A DNA stretch of 16,434 nucleotides from Lentimicrobium sp. (GTDB taxonomy: Bacteria > Bacteroidota > Bacteroidia > Flavobacteriales > Flavobacteriaceae). The DNA is taken from NCBI GenBank assembly GCA_022758945.1, contig JAEMQE010000100.1, positions 1-16,434 of the forward strand, in the 5' to 3' direction. The translations under genes and the position numbers were made by a program. Below are positions 1 through 7,547 of this stretch, piece by piece (position 1 is the first letter of the stretch; each line of letters begins with the position of its first letter). Under the pieces are notes generated by a model, which was not told the origin of the DNA, made no database searches, and saw nothing but the letters and a program-made list of their open reading frames with translations.

Positions 1-2
1 GC

Positions 3-308
3 CCAACTACTTATAATGCTTGTGGAAATATCAAATGGAACGGAGGTGTTAGCTACCCAATTCAATCAGGACATGGTTGCTTAGGTTGTGCTGCAAAAGG
101 ATTCTGGGATGCAGGCAGTTTCTATTCAAGAGATTTAGCAATAGGTGGCGGAATCGAAAGCGATGCCGATACCTTAGGAAAAATAGCTCTTGGAGCTGTT
201 GGCGCTGGAGTTGTTGCTCATGCTGCTCTTTCTAATGTTTCTAAAAGAAAAGAATTAGAAAGAAGAATTTCAGAAGGAATAAAAGTAGAAGAAAAAATTA
301 AAGATTAA
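3..308 (+). CDS. hyaA: [NiFe]-hydrogenase small subunit, C-terminal part (partial)
   Basis: The frame is open from the left edge and ends at TAA 306-308, giving 101 residues. This is the iron-sulfur electron-transfer subunit of a membrane-bound uptake hydrogenase. Visible residues include Cys7, Cys26 and Cys29 (fragment numbering) in the pattern N-A-C...SGHGCLGC, which supplies iron-sulfur cluster ligands in this family. A GFWDAGSFYSR segment follows, then a hydrophobic helix at about residues 57-78 and a charged Lys/Glu-rich tail on the cytoplasmic side. That anchor helix is typical of group 1 enzymes held in the membrane by a cytochrome b. The stretch resembles E. coli HyaA (hydrogenase 1) as I remember it. 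The Tat signal and the proximal-cluster cysteines that would show oxygen tolerance lie upstream of the window. The large-subunit gene begins 20 bp downstream. Confidence 0.93.
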   Translation, partial: PTTYNACGNIKWNGGVSYPIQSGHGCLGCAAKGFWDAGSFYSRDLAIGGGIESDADTLGKIALGAVGAGVVAHAALSNVSKRKELERRISEGIKVEEKIKD

Positions 309-328
309 CCAATCAAAAATAAATCAAA

Positions 329-2065
329 ATGGCAGAAAGAATCGTAGTTGACCCAATTACAAGAATTGAAGGACATTTAAGAGCCGAAGTTGAAATTACT
401 GACGGAACCATAAAAGAAGCTTTTTTATCCTCAACAATGGTTAGAGGTCTAGAAAATATAGTTAAAGGAAGAAATCCTAAGGATGTTTGGGCTTTTGTTC
501 AAAGAACCTGTGGTGTTTGTACCACTGTACACGCCACGACATCTGTAAGAGCTGTTGAAGATGCTTTGGGAATCAAAGTACCGCCAAATGCTGAAATGGT
601 TCGAAATATTATGACTGGTGCATTATATATCCATGACCATGTGATTCACTTTTATCATCTTCATGCCTTTGATTGGGTAGATGTCGTAAGTGGATTGAGT
701 GCTGATCCTGTGAAAACTTCACAATTAGCCCAAAGCATTTCCAATTGGCCAAAAAGTTCTCCAGGCTATTATTCCGATTTGCAAAAAAGACTGAAAAAAT
801 TTGTCGAAAGTGGACAATTGGGGATTTTCGCCAATGGTTATTGGGGTCACCCGGCAATGAAATTGCCACCGGAAGCTAATTTAATGGCAACCGCACATTA
901 TTTGGAAGCATTAGAATGGCAAAAAGAAATTGTAAAAGTTCACGCAATCTTTGGCGGAAAAAATCCACACCCTAATTATTTAGTTGGCGGAATGGCTTGC
1001 GCAATCAATTTAGATGATGCCAGCGGATTGAATGCAGAAAGATTAGCAATGGTTCAAAAACTGTTAATTCAAGGAAAAGAATTTGTAGAACAAGTCTATA
1101 TTCCAGATTTGTTGGCTATTGCTGGCTTCTACAAGGATTGGGGAGCAATCGGAGGTTTCCATAATTTTATGAGTTTTGGTGATTTCCCAATGCAAGGCTA
1201 TAATAATACAGATAACAGTACTTTCAAATTCCCTTCAGGAGTAATTTTAAACAAGGATTTATCTAAAGTTCATAATCTTGATTTGAGAGAATTAAAAACA
1301 GTAGAAGAATACGTTAATAATTCTTGGTATGATTATTCTGGTGATGGAAACGCAGGAAAACATCCTTGGAGCGGAGAAACCAATATTCATTATACGGGTC
1401 CAAAACCTCCATATACACATTTGGATGTGAATCAAAAATACAGTTACATCAAAACGCCAAGATGGAAAGGTCAGGCAATGGAAGTGGGACCTTTAGCAAG
1501 AACATTAATAGGATATGCTTCGGGAAGACCTGAATACAAAGAAATAGTTGATGCTACTCTTTCTAAATTACAAGTTCCTGCCGCCGCACTTTTCTCTACT
1601 TTAGGAAGAACTGCCGCAAGAGCATTGGAAACCCAATTAGTAGCCGGCTGGAATCTTGAATTCTTTGATACCCTTATCAGTAATATTAAAAATGGGGATA
1701 CAAGAATGGCAAATATGGAAAAATGGGAAACCAGTTCTTGGCCATCAGAAGCTAAAGGTGTTGGTTTAGTTGAAGCTCCTCGTGGCGCCTTAAGTCATTG
1801 GATCGTAATAAAAGATGGTGTAACAGAAAACTACCAACAAGTGGTTCCATCAACATGGAATGCGTCTCCTAGAGATCCAAAAGGGCAACGTTCTCCTTAT
1901 GAAAGTGCTTTATTAAACACTCCGGTGGCTAATTCTGAATTGCCTTTAGAAATCATAAGAACAATTCACTCATTCGACCCTTGTATTGCTTGCGCCGTGC
2001 ATTTGTATGACGAAAATGGAAACATCATCAATGAATTCAATGATATCTCGGTTTGTAATGTGTAA
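329..2065 (+). CDS. hyaB: [NiFe]-hydrogenase large subunit (catalytic)
   Basis: This 578-residue protein binds the Ni-Fe(CN)2CO centre that oxidises H2. The N-terminal motif RIEGH is at residues 12-16, the L1 motif RTCGVCTTVH supplies Cys61 and Cys64 with His68, and the C-terminal L2 motif DPCIACAVH supplies Cys552 and Cys555. These four cysteines are the expected nickel ligands. Maturation proteases cut after the His of L2 (His558 here), which would release a 20-residue tail. About 15 residues is usual in this family, so the tail is slightly long. The length fits group 1 uptake enzymes. The start has no clear Shine-Dalgarno but an A-rich leader, normal for Bacteroidota. It lies 20 bp after the small subunit and 18 bp before the cytochrome b gene, so the three are surely co-transcribed. 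The subunit should leave the cell folded, carried on the Tat signal of the small subunit. Confidence 0.97.
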   Translation: MAERIVVDPITRIEGHLRAEVEITDGTIKEAFLSSTMVRGLENIVKGRNPKDVWAFVQRTCGVCTTVHATTSVRAVEDALGIKVPPNAEMVRNIMTGALYIHDHVIHFYHLHAFDWVDVVSGLSADPVKTSQLAQSISNWPKSSPGYYSDLQKRLKKFVESGQLGIFANGYWGHPAMKLPPEANLMATAHYLEALEWQKEIVKVHAIFGGKNPHPNYLVGGMACAINLDDASGLNAERLAMVQKLLIQGKEFVEQVYIPDLLAIAGFYKDWGAIGGFHNFMSFGDFPMQGYNNTDNSTFKFPSGVILNKDLSKVHNLDLRELKTVEEYVNNSWYDYSGDGNAGKHPWSGETNIHYTGPKPPYTHLDVNQKYSYIKTPRWKGQAMEVGPLARTLIGYASGRPEYKEIVDATLSKLQVPAAALFSTLGRTAARALETQLVAGWNLEFFDTLISNIKNGDTRMANMEKWETSSWPSEAKGVGLVEAPRGALSHWIVIKDGVTENYQQVVPSTWNASPRDPKGQRSPYESALLNTPVANSELPLEIIRTIHSFDPCIACAVHLYDENGNIINEFNDISVCNV

Positions 2066-2083
2066 CCCTTTAAATTAATTTTT

Positions 2084-2821
2084 ATGGCAATACAAGAATA
2101 TAAAAGAGCCTATATTTGGCAACTGCCAGTTAGGATATTTCATTGGGCCAATGCAATTTCAATCACGGTTTTAATTGTAACAGGGCTTTTGATTGCGCAT
2201 CCACCGGGGATAATTTCCAATGGTGAAGCCTCTACCCAATTCTGGTTTGGATACATTCGTAAAATTCATTTTATGAGTGCTTATGTGATGGTAACCGTTT
2301 TAATAATGAGAGTGTATTGGGCTTTCGTAGGCAATAAATATGCAAGCTGGAAGGTGTTTGTCCCTTTCGATAAAGAAGGATTAGCAAGTGTATGGCATAC
2401 GCTGAAATATGATATTTTTCTTCAAAATGAAAAAGAATATGACTATAAAAAAAGCATCTTCGTGGGACATAATGACATTGCAGCACTTTCCTACCTTGTG
2501 ATGTTTATAATGGCTTTTGTAATGATTTTTACTGGTTTTGGATTATATGCCAAAAATGCTACTTGGTTTTTTCCAAAACTATTTGCTTGGGTTCCGGAAT
2601 TCTTAGGCGGTGATATGAACACCCGATTAATACATCACATAACAATGTGGGGATTCATATTGTTCTCATTAGTACATGTATATCTCGTATTTTTCCACGA
2701 TTGGTTAGAAGGTCGAGGCGAATCATCTGCAATGGTAAGCGGATATAAATTTGTAAGAGCCGAAAGAGCTAAGAATACACAAAAGAAAGAACCAGTAAAA
2801 GAACCCATAAAACAAAACTAA
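2084..2821 (+). CDS. hyaC: Ni/Fe-hydrogenase b-type cytochrome subunit
   Basis: This 245-residue integral membrane protein anchors the hydrogenase and passes electrons from the small subunit to the quinone pool. Four hydrophobic spans are visible at about 20-40, 62-82, 132-155 and 186-204. Candidate heme b ligands are His20 (RIFHWANA), His62 (RKIHFM), His184/His185 (RLIHH) and His198 (SLVHVY), the pattern of the HyaC/HupC family. The C-terminus is a Lys/Glu-rich cytoplasmic tail without obvious fold. The length is close to the family norm. It follows the large-subunit gene by 18 bp. A hairpin with a T-run lies directly downstream and may trim expression of the maturation genes relative to the three structural genes. 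Confidence 0.95.
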   Translation: MAIQEYKRAYIWQLPVRIFHWANAISITVLIVTGLLIAHPPGIISNGEASTQFWFGYIRKIHFMSAYVMVTVLIMRVYWAFVGNKYASWKVFVPFDKEGLASVWHTLKYDIFLQNEKEYDYKKSIFVGHNDIAALSYLVMFIMAFVMIFTGFGLYAKNATWFFPKLFAWVPEFLGGDMNTRLIHHITMWGFILFSLVHVYLVFFHDWLEGRGESSAMVSGYKFVRAERAKNTQKKEPVKEPIKQN

Positions 2822-2826
2822 TTATT

Positions 2827-2857
2827 AAATTCCCTGGATTGATTCAGGGAATTTTTT
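2827..2857 (+). terminator. Hairpin with T-run after the cytochrome b gene
   Basis: A perfect 10-bp stem (AAATTCCCTG at 2827-2836 with CAGGGAATTT at 2845-2854) encloses an 8-nt loop, and T residues run to 2857. It begins six bases after the cytochrome b stop codon. This has the shape of an intrinsic terminator. Because the maturation protease gene follows in the same direction without a recognisable promoter, it is more likely an attenuating terminator or an mRNA 3'-end stabiliser that makes the structural genes more abundant than the hyp genes. That role is inferred. Confidence 0.6.
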
Positions 2858-2885
2858 CCTAATTTTTGTTCTTAAAATTAAAACC

Positions 2886-3416
2886 ATGCAAGAAGAAATT
2901 TTTCCACACAAATCCGATAATTTTCATACCAATGGAAATGAAATTTTAATCTTGGGAATTGGGAATTATTTAATGGGAGACGAAGGCGTTGGCGTGCATT
3001 TTGTCAATACAATTGACGAATCGGAATTTCCTAAAAACATCACTTTTATGGATGGTGGAACAGGTGGATTCCTGCTAATTCCCTATCTTGAAAGCCACCG
3101 CGTTGCCATTATTGTTGACGCAACAATGGACGGCAAAGAAGCCGGAACTGTGTCACTTTTAAAACCAAAATTCTCCAATGATTTCCCTTTATCATTGAGC
3201 GGACATAACTTTGGATTAAAAGATATGGTCGAGATTTTAACAATGTTCGAAAGAATGCCGGACATATACCTTTACACCGTTTCCATTGACAATATGGATC
3301 CAATGGTTACTGCATTATCTCCAAAAGTAGAAGCTTCTCTACCAATTGTAAAAGCCAAAATACTAGATTTAATCGAAGAATTAAAAACCAAAAATAATAT
3401 TTTAATTGAATCCTAG
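2886..3416 (+). CDS. hyaD: Hydrogenase maturation endopeptidase (HyaD/HupD family)
   Basis: This 176-residue cytoplasmic protease removes the C-terminal peptide of the large subunit once nickel is inserted. The N-terminal motif LGIGNYLMGDEGVGVH gives Glu33. Asp78 (IIVDAT) and His107 (LSGHNFG) complete the set that matches the nickel-sensing Glu/Asp/His triad known from E. coli HybD. The core is of usual family length, preceded by about 19 extra residues that look unstructured. The next downstream in-frame ATG is Met30, inside the conserved motif, so the annotated ATG is the only sensible start among ATG codons. Its stop overlaps the hypF start by 11 bases, suggesting translational coupling. 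Its partner is the large-subunit product encoded two genes upstream. Confidence 0.93.
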   Translation: MQEEIFPHKSDNFHTNGNEILILGIGNYLMGDEGVGVHFVNTIDESEFPKNITFMDGGTGGFLLIPYLESHRVAIIVDATMDGKEAGTVSLLKPKFSNDFPLSLSGHNFGLKDMVEILTMFERMPDIYLYTVSIDNMDPMVTALSPKVEASLPIVKAKILDLIEELKTKNNILIES

Positions 3417-5688
3417 AATTTTAGAAATAACCGTTTCTGGAAGGGTTCAAGGTGTTGGATTCAGACCTTTTATATATAATTTGGCAAAAAAATACAATAT
3501 AAAAGGTTTTGTAACCAATAATGAAAATGGCGTTTTAATCAATGCCGTGGCTGATGAAAGCAATCTAGATGCTTTTTATGAACAAATATTCATTCAAAAA
3601 CCACGAAGTTCCGAGATTACTTTCTCTCAAAAACAACACATAGCTTCAACAGAAATATTTGATGATTTTGTCATAAAACCCACTACTCCTAACCTACTCA
3701 TTGATATTCCTCTAACTCCTGATTTTGCAATTTGTGAAAGCTGTTCCAATGAAATTCTGGATGCGGAAAACCCAAGATATTATTATCCTTTTACCACTTG
3801 CACCCAATGCGGTCCGCGTTATACCATTACCAAAAAATTCCCTTTCGAAAGAATAAACAATAGCATTGATGAATTCGTTATGTGCGAAAACTGTCAGCAG
3901 GAATACAAAAATAGCGACGACATTCGGTTTCATTCCCAAACAAATTCCTGCCCAAATTGTGGAATTATATTAAAATTCACCGACAATTCAGGAGCAATTT
4001 TATCCCAATCAAATAGGGAAATATTCCAGATTATTGGCGAAAAATTAGCCTTAGGAAATATAATTGCGCTAAAAAACACAGCTGGCTATGTTTTAATTTG
4101 TGATGCAACTAATGAAAAAGCCGTAAAAGAATTAAGAATCAGGAAAAAAAGACCAACAAAACCTTTTGCAGTGTTATTTAAAAACACGGAAAGCATAAGT
4201 AATTATTTATATATTAACGATTTAGAAGAAAATTTATTAAACTCAACAGAAGCTCCAATTGTAATTTTACCAATAAAAAATGAACTGGATTTAACCGTAA
4301 ACCAAATAGCTCCAAACTTGGAAACCATTGGCGCAATGATTCCAAACTCTGGAACATTAAAATTGGTAATGGAAAATTTTGATAAACCCATCATTGCCAC
4401 AAGCGCTAATTTTCACGGTTCGCCAATATGCCGTTCCGAAAAAGTAGCTATAAAAACATTAAAAGAAATAGCCGATTATTTCCTGCATAATTCCTTGAAC
4501 ATCCTTCATCCGCAAGATGATTCCGTGATGAAATTCACATATAACTATTCCAAAAAAATAATCTTGCGACGTTCTCGCGGTTTTGCTCCTAATGTATTGG
4601 AATTTAAAACCCCGGAAAGCAACGAGAAAATATTGTGTTTTGGCAGTGATTTGAAAAATACAATCACCATTTTACCTAATAGCAATTGCTACGTTAGCGA
4701 ATACATTGGAGATCTGGCAAACTATGACACCTATTTAAGATTTGAAAAAATAATCGAAAACTATACTAAGATATTCAGTTTTGAACCCGAAATAGTATTA
4801 TTCGATGCGCATCCAAAATATGTAAGTTCAAGATTAGCAGAAAGTTTTGTTGATCAGGAAAACAATATTCATTATCAAAAAATTCAGCATCACAAAGCTC
4901 ATTTTGCAGCGATTCTTGGAGAAAAAAATCTCTGGAAATCAGAAGATAAAATCCTTGGAATCATTTGGGATGGAATTGGTTTTGGTGACGATGAGCACAT
5001 TTGGGGAGGAGAATTTTTCGAATATCATAATAATGAAATCAACAGAATTGGTCATCTGGATTATTATCCATGGGTTCTTGGAGACAAAATGTCTAAAAAT
5101 CCAAAGATTTCAGCTTTGTCCATCAGTGAATCCAATCCATATTTTAGAGATTATTTTGATGATAATGAATGGATTATTTATTCGAAAGCAATTCAAAATC
5201 CAAGCATACAAACGTCCTCAATGGGCAGATTATTTGATGCTGTCGGGTTTGTCCTCGGATTTCATCAACCTATTTATTTTGAGGGAGAAGCAGCCATTTA
5301 TTTGGAAAAAATTGCCCAAAAACAGTATTCAATTGCTAAAAAAGAACGAATTGATTATCTGGAAAATAGAGATTTCAGCAATAATTGCATTCCAACAAAA
5401 CTACTTTTTGACCGAATAATTGCAGCAAAAACAAATGGAATTCCTGTTGAAGAAATTGCCCTGAATTTCCACTATACACTAATTAAGTGCATCGAAAAGA
5501 TTGCTGTAAGCAATAAAATTCATACTTTAGCCTTTAGTGGAGGCGTGTTTCAGAATTCAGTACTTGTCGATTTGATTATGGAATATTTATCAAAAGATTT
5601 TGACCTTCATTTACACGAAAACTTTTCTCCAAACGACGAAAATATTTCTTTTGGGCAATTGAATTATTACCTTAATATTAAAAATTAA
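3406..5688 (+). CDS. hypF: Carbamoyltransferase HypF (hydrogenase CN ligand synthesis)
   Basis: HypF turns carbamoyl phosphate into a thiocarboxamide on HypE, the source of the two cyanide ligands of the active-site iron. The 760 residues show the full domain order. An acylphosphatase-like domain (about 1-90) has Arg20 in GRVQGVGFR and Asn38. Two zinc fingers follow, with Cys110/113/132/135 and Cys160/163/182/185. A YrdC-like domain spans about 200-375, and a Kae1-like carbamoyltransferase domain about 405-760 has the HHKAH metal motif at 495-499 and SGGVFQN near the end. The start is TTG at 3406. An in-frame TAA sits immediately upstream at 3403-3405, and the acylphosphatase motif begins within ten codons, so no ATG start fits. 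The gene overlaps the protease gene by 11 bases and lies 10 bp before the FKBP gene. Confidence 0.95.
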   Translation: MNPRILEITVSGRVQGVGFRPFIYNLAKKYNIKGFVTNNENGVLINAVADESNLDAFYEQIFIQKPRSSEITFSQKQHIASTEIFDDFVIKPTTPNLLIDIPLTPDFAICESCSNEILDAENPRYYYPFTTCTQCGPRYTITKKFPFERINNSIDEFVMCENCQQEYKNSDDIRFHSQTNSCPNCGIILKFTDNSGAILSQSNREIFQIIGEKLALGNIIALKNTAGYVLICDATNEKAVKELRIRKKRPTKPFAVLFKNTESISNYLYINDLEENLLNSTEAPIVILPIKNELDLTVNQIAPNLETIGAMIPNSGTLKLVMENFDKPIIATSANFHGSPICRSEKVAIKTLKEIADYFLHNSLNILHPQDDSVMKFTYNYSKKIILRRSRGFAPNVLEFKTPESNEKILCFGSDLKNTITILPNSNCYVSEYIGDLANYDTYLRFEKIIENYTKIFSFEPEIVLFDAHPKYVSSRLAESFVDQENNIHYQKIQHHKAHFAAILGEKNLWKSEDKILGIIWDGIGFGDDEHIWGGEFFEYHNNEINRIGHLDYYPWVLGDKMSKNPKISALSISESNPYFRDYFDDNEWIIYSKAIQNPSIQTSSMGRLFDAVGFVLGFHQPIYFEGEAAIYLEKIAQKQYSIAKKERIDYLENRDFSNNCIPTKLLFDRIIAAKTNGIPVEEIALNFHYTLIKCIEKIAVSNKIHTLAFSGGVFQNSVLVDLIMEYLSKDFDLHLHENFSPNDENISFGQLNYYLNIKN

Positions 5689-5698
5689 TTTCAAAATA

Positions 5699-6337
5699 AT
5701 GAATATAAACGAACTATTGGGAACTATTGGAAAAACAGATGAGTCTGATAAAATATCCTATTCTGCAGGAGTAATTATGGCGCAAAGCCTGAAAGATATA
5801 GGGTTTGACGAAATAAAATACGATGATTACGTCGAAGGAATGAAATCCGTTTTTAATGATTCTTATCCAAAGATTACCCAAAAAAGAGCCATAGACATTT
5901 TTCAAAACTATGTGGCGCTGCTTCAGGAAGATTTGAAAGATAAAAATGCCGAATTAGGCAAAAAATTCTTGGAGGAAAATGCCAAAAAAGAAGGTGTTAT
6001 CACACTCGAAAGTGGTTTGCAATTCGAAATTTTAGTACAAGGAACTGGCGAAATACCTACCATTAATGATACTGTAAAAGTTATTTATGAAGGTACTTTA
6101 TTGAACGGTGACGTTTTTGATTCTACAAAAGACAACGGCGCAATAGACTTGCAATTGGTAGAAACCATTTTGGCTTGGCAAGAAGCATTGCTGCTGATGC
6201 CGGTTGGTTCGCGTTGGAAATTATACATTCCGCATCATTTAGCGTATGGAGAATTTGGCGCACAGCCAATGATTCAGCCGAATTCAACTTTGATTTTTAT
6301 TATTGAATTGATTGAGATAGTTAAATTGGGGTTGTAA
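5699..6337 (+). CDS. FKBP-type peptidyl-prolyl isomerase, cytoplasmic FklB/Mip-like
   Basis: This 212-residue protein has two parts. A helical N-terminal region (about 1-100), probably for dimerisation as in Mip/FkpA/FklB proteins, precedes an FKBP domain (about 105-208). Typical FKBP residues are present: Tyr130, Phe140-Asp141, Ile157, Trp160, the MPVGSRWKLYIP strand, Tyr183 and Phe200. The pocket deviates from the family pattern FPVNGVIPGW. It reads LQLVETILAW, so Phe becomes Leu151, Val becomes Thr156 and the Gly before Trp becomes Ala159, which may weaken proline isomerase activity. There is no signal peptide, so it should stay in the cytoplasm. It sits 10 bp after hypF and before hypD. 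In E. coli the FKBP protein SlyD helps HypB deliver nickel; a similar chaperone role here is only inferred. It lacks the SlyD insert-in-flap domain and histidine tail. Confidence 0.88.
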   Translation: MNINELLGTIGKTDESDKISYSAGVIMAQSLKDIGFDEIKYDDYVEGMKSVFNDSYPKITQKRAIDIFQNYVALLQEDLKDKNAELGKKFLEENAKKEGVITLESGLQFEILVQGTGEIPTINDTVKVIYEGTLLNGDVFDSTKDNGAIDLQLVETILAWQEALLLMPVGSRWKLYIPHHLAYGEFGAQPMIQPNSTLIFIIELIEIVKLGL

Positions 6338-6368
6338 TGGTCTAAAAATAGTATTGTTTATAAGCAGA

Positions 6369-6442
6369 TTTGTCATTCCGACGAAGGAGGAATCACATAA
6401 CGAGAGCAACTGATGAGATTTCTCCTTCGTCGAAATGACAAA
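6369..6442. repeat. Imperfect palindromic intergenic repeat before hypD
   Basis: Two 30-nt arms (6369-6398 and 6413-6442) are inverted copies differing at three positions, one of which still forms a G-U pair in RNA; the loop is 14 nt. Each arm contains GTCATT(C/T)CGACGAAGGAG on its own strand. It looks like a dispersed palindromic element of the kind common between genes in Flavobacterium genomes; that identification rests on memory. The long stem could act on mRNA processing between the FKBP gene and hypD. The right arm contains the ATG at 6435 that opens the longest hypD reading frame. Confidence 0.8.
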
Positions 6443-6461
6443 AAATAACACTAATCATCGA

Positions 6462-7541
6462 ATGAAATACCTAACCGAATACAGAAACCCTGAGCTTGTA
6501 AAGCATTATATCGCCGAGATTGGTAAAATCATTACCAAACCCTGGAACATTATGGAAATTTGTGGCGGTCAAACCCATTCATTGGTCAAAAATGGCTTGT
6601 TAGACTTGCTTCCCAAACAAGTCCGAATGATTCACGGACCAGGTTGCCCGGTTTGCGTTACCCCGATTTCATTGATTGACAAAGCGATTGAACTATTGAA
6701 ACAAGGCATTATTGTTTGTTCTTTCGGCGATATGATTCGGGTTCCGGGTTCGACAAAAAGTTTACTCCAGGCAAAAGCCGATGGTGGCGATTTAAGAATT
6801 CTATATTCTCCACTCGAAGCCGTAAACATTGCTGCCGCAAACCCTGATAAAGAAGTGGTTTTCTTTGCTGTTGGTTTTGAAACTACCGCTCCAAGCAATG
6901 CACTATCTGTTATTCACGCTGATAAATTGGGTTTAAATAATTATTCTATTTTAGTTTCTCACGTTTTGGTTCCGCCAGCAATGGAAGCCATTTTATCGGA
7001 CGAATTTTGTACTATCGATGCGTTTTTAGCAGCTGGTCATGTTTGCACGATTATGGGATTGGATGAATACCATCCCATTGCTGAAAAATATAAAATTCCA
7101 CTTGTGGTTACAGGTTTCGAACCAGCCGATTTGGTTCAGGGAATTTATCACGCTGTGTTGCAATTGGAAAACGGCGATTATTTCGTGGACAATCAATACA
7201 AACGCATGGTCAAACCCGAAGGCAATCTCAAAGCCAAAGAAGTGATTTATGATGTGTTCGAAATTGGAGAACAAGAATGGCGTGGCATTGGAAAAATTCC
7301 GGAAAGTGGCTTTGTTATGACCGAAAAATACCAAAAATACGATGCTAATAAAAAATTCTCTATCGAAGTAACTCCAAGTGAAAAAGACAAAAAATGCATC
7401 GCTGGAGAAATCCTGAAAGGCATCAAAAAACCTCACGAATGCCCTGAATTTGGTAAAAATTGCAAGCCTTCGAATCCGCTTGGAGCTCCTATGGTTTCTT
7501 CCGAAGGAGCTTGTGCAGCTTATTATCACTATTCCATTTAA
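6462..7541 (+). CDS. hypD: Hydrogenase formation protein HypD
   Basis: HypD is the iron-sulfur scaffold that, with HypC, holds the iron atom while its CN and CO ligands are added. From the ATG at 6462 it has 359 residues and starts MKYLTEYRNP, the usual HypD beginning. An in-frame ATG at 6435 would add nine residues, but it lies in the arm of a palindromic repeat, so I reject it. Numbered from 6462, Cys34 lies in the motif CGGQTH and Cys62/Cys65 in GPGCPVC. Four C-terminal cysteines, in a CxxAGE...HECPEFGKNC...SEGACAAYYHY arrangement, bind the 4Fe-4S cluster. All residues expected for function are present. The nickel permease gene begins six bases after the stop. HypC and HypE, its partners, are not encoded in the window. 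Confidence 0.95.
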   Translation: MKYLTEYRNPELVKHYIAEIGKIITKPWNIMEICGGQTHSLVKNGLLDLLPKQVRMIHGPGCPVCVTPISLIDKAIELLKQGIIVCSFGDMIRVPGSTKSLLQAKADGGDLRILYSPLEAVNIAAANPDKEVVFFAVGFETTAPSNALSVIHADKLGLNNYSILVSHVLVPPAMEAILSDEFCTIDAFLAAGHVCTIMGLDEYHPIAEKYKIPLVVTGFEPADLVQGIYHAVLQLENGDYFVDNQYKRMVKPEGNLKAKEVIYDVFEIGEQEWRGIGKIPESGFVMTEKYQKYDANKKFSIEVTPSEKDKKCIAGEILKGIKKPHECPEFGKNCKPSNPLGAPMVSSEGACAAYYHYSI

Positions 7542-7547
7542 AAAAAG

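Noticed and set aside
4847..5419. 190-residue plus-strand frame inside hypF
   Set aside because: It lies fully within the HypF transferase domain in another frame and has no known motif.
6435..6461. Nine-codon N-terminal extension of HypD from ATG 6435
   Set aside because: The bases belong to the palindrome arm, and the conserved HypD beginning is at ATG 6462.
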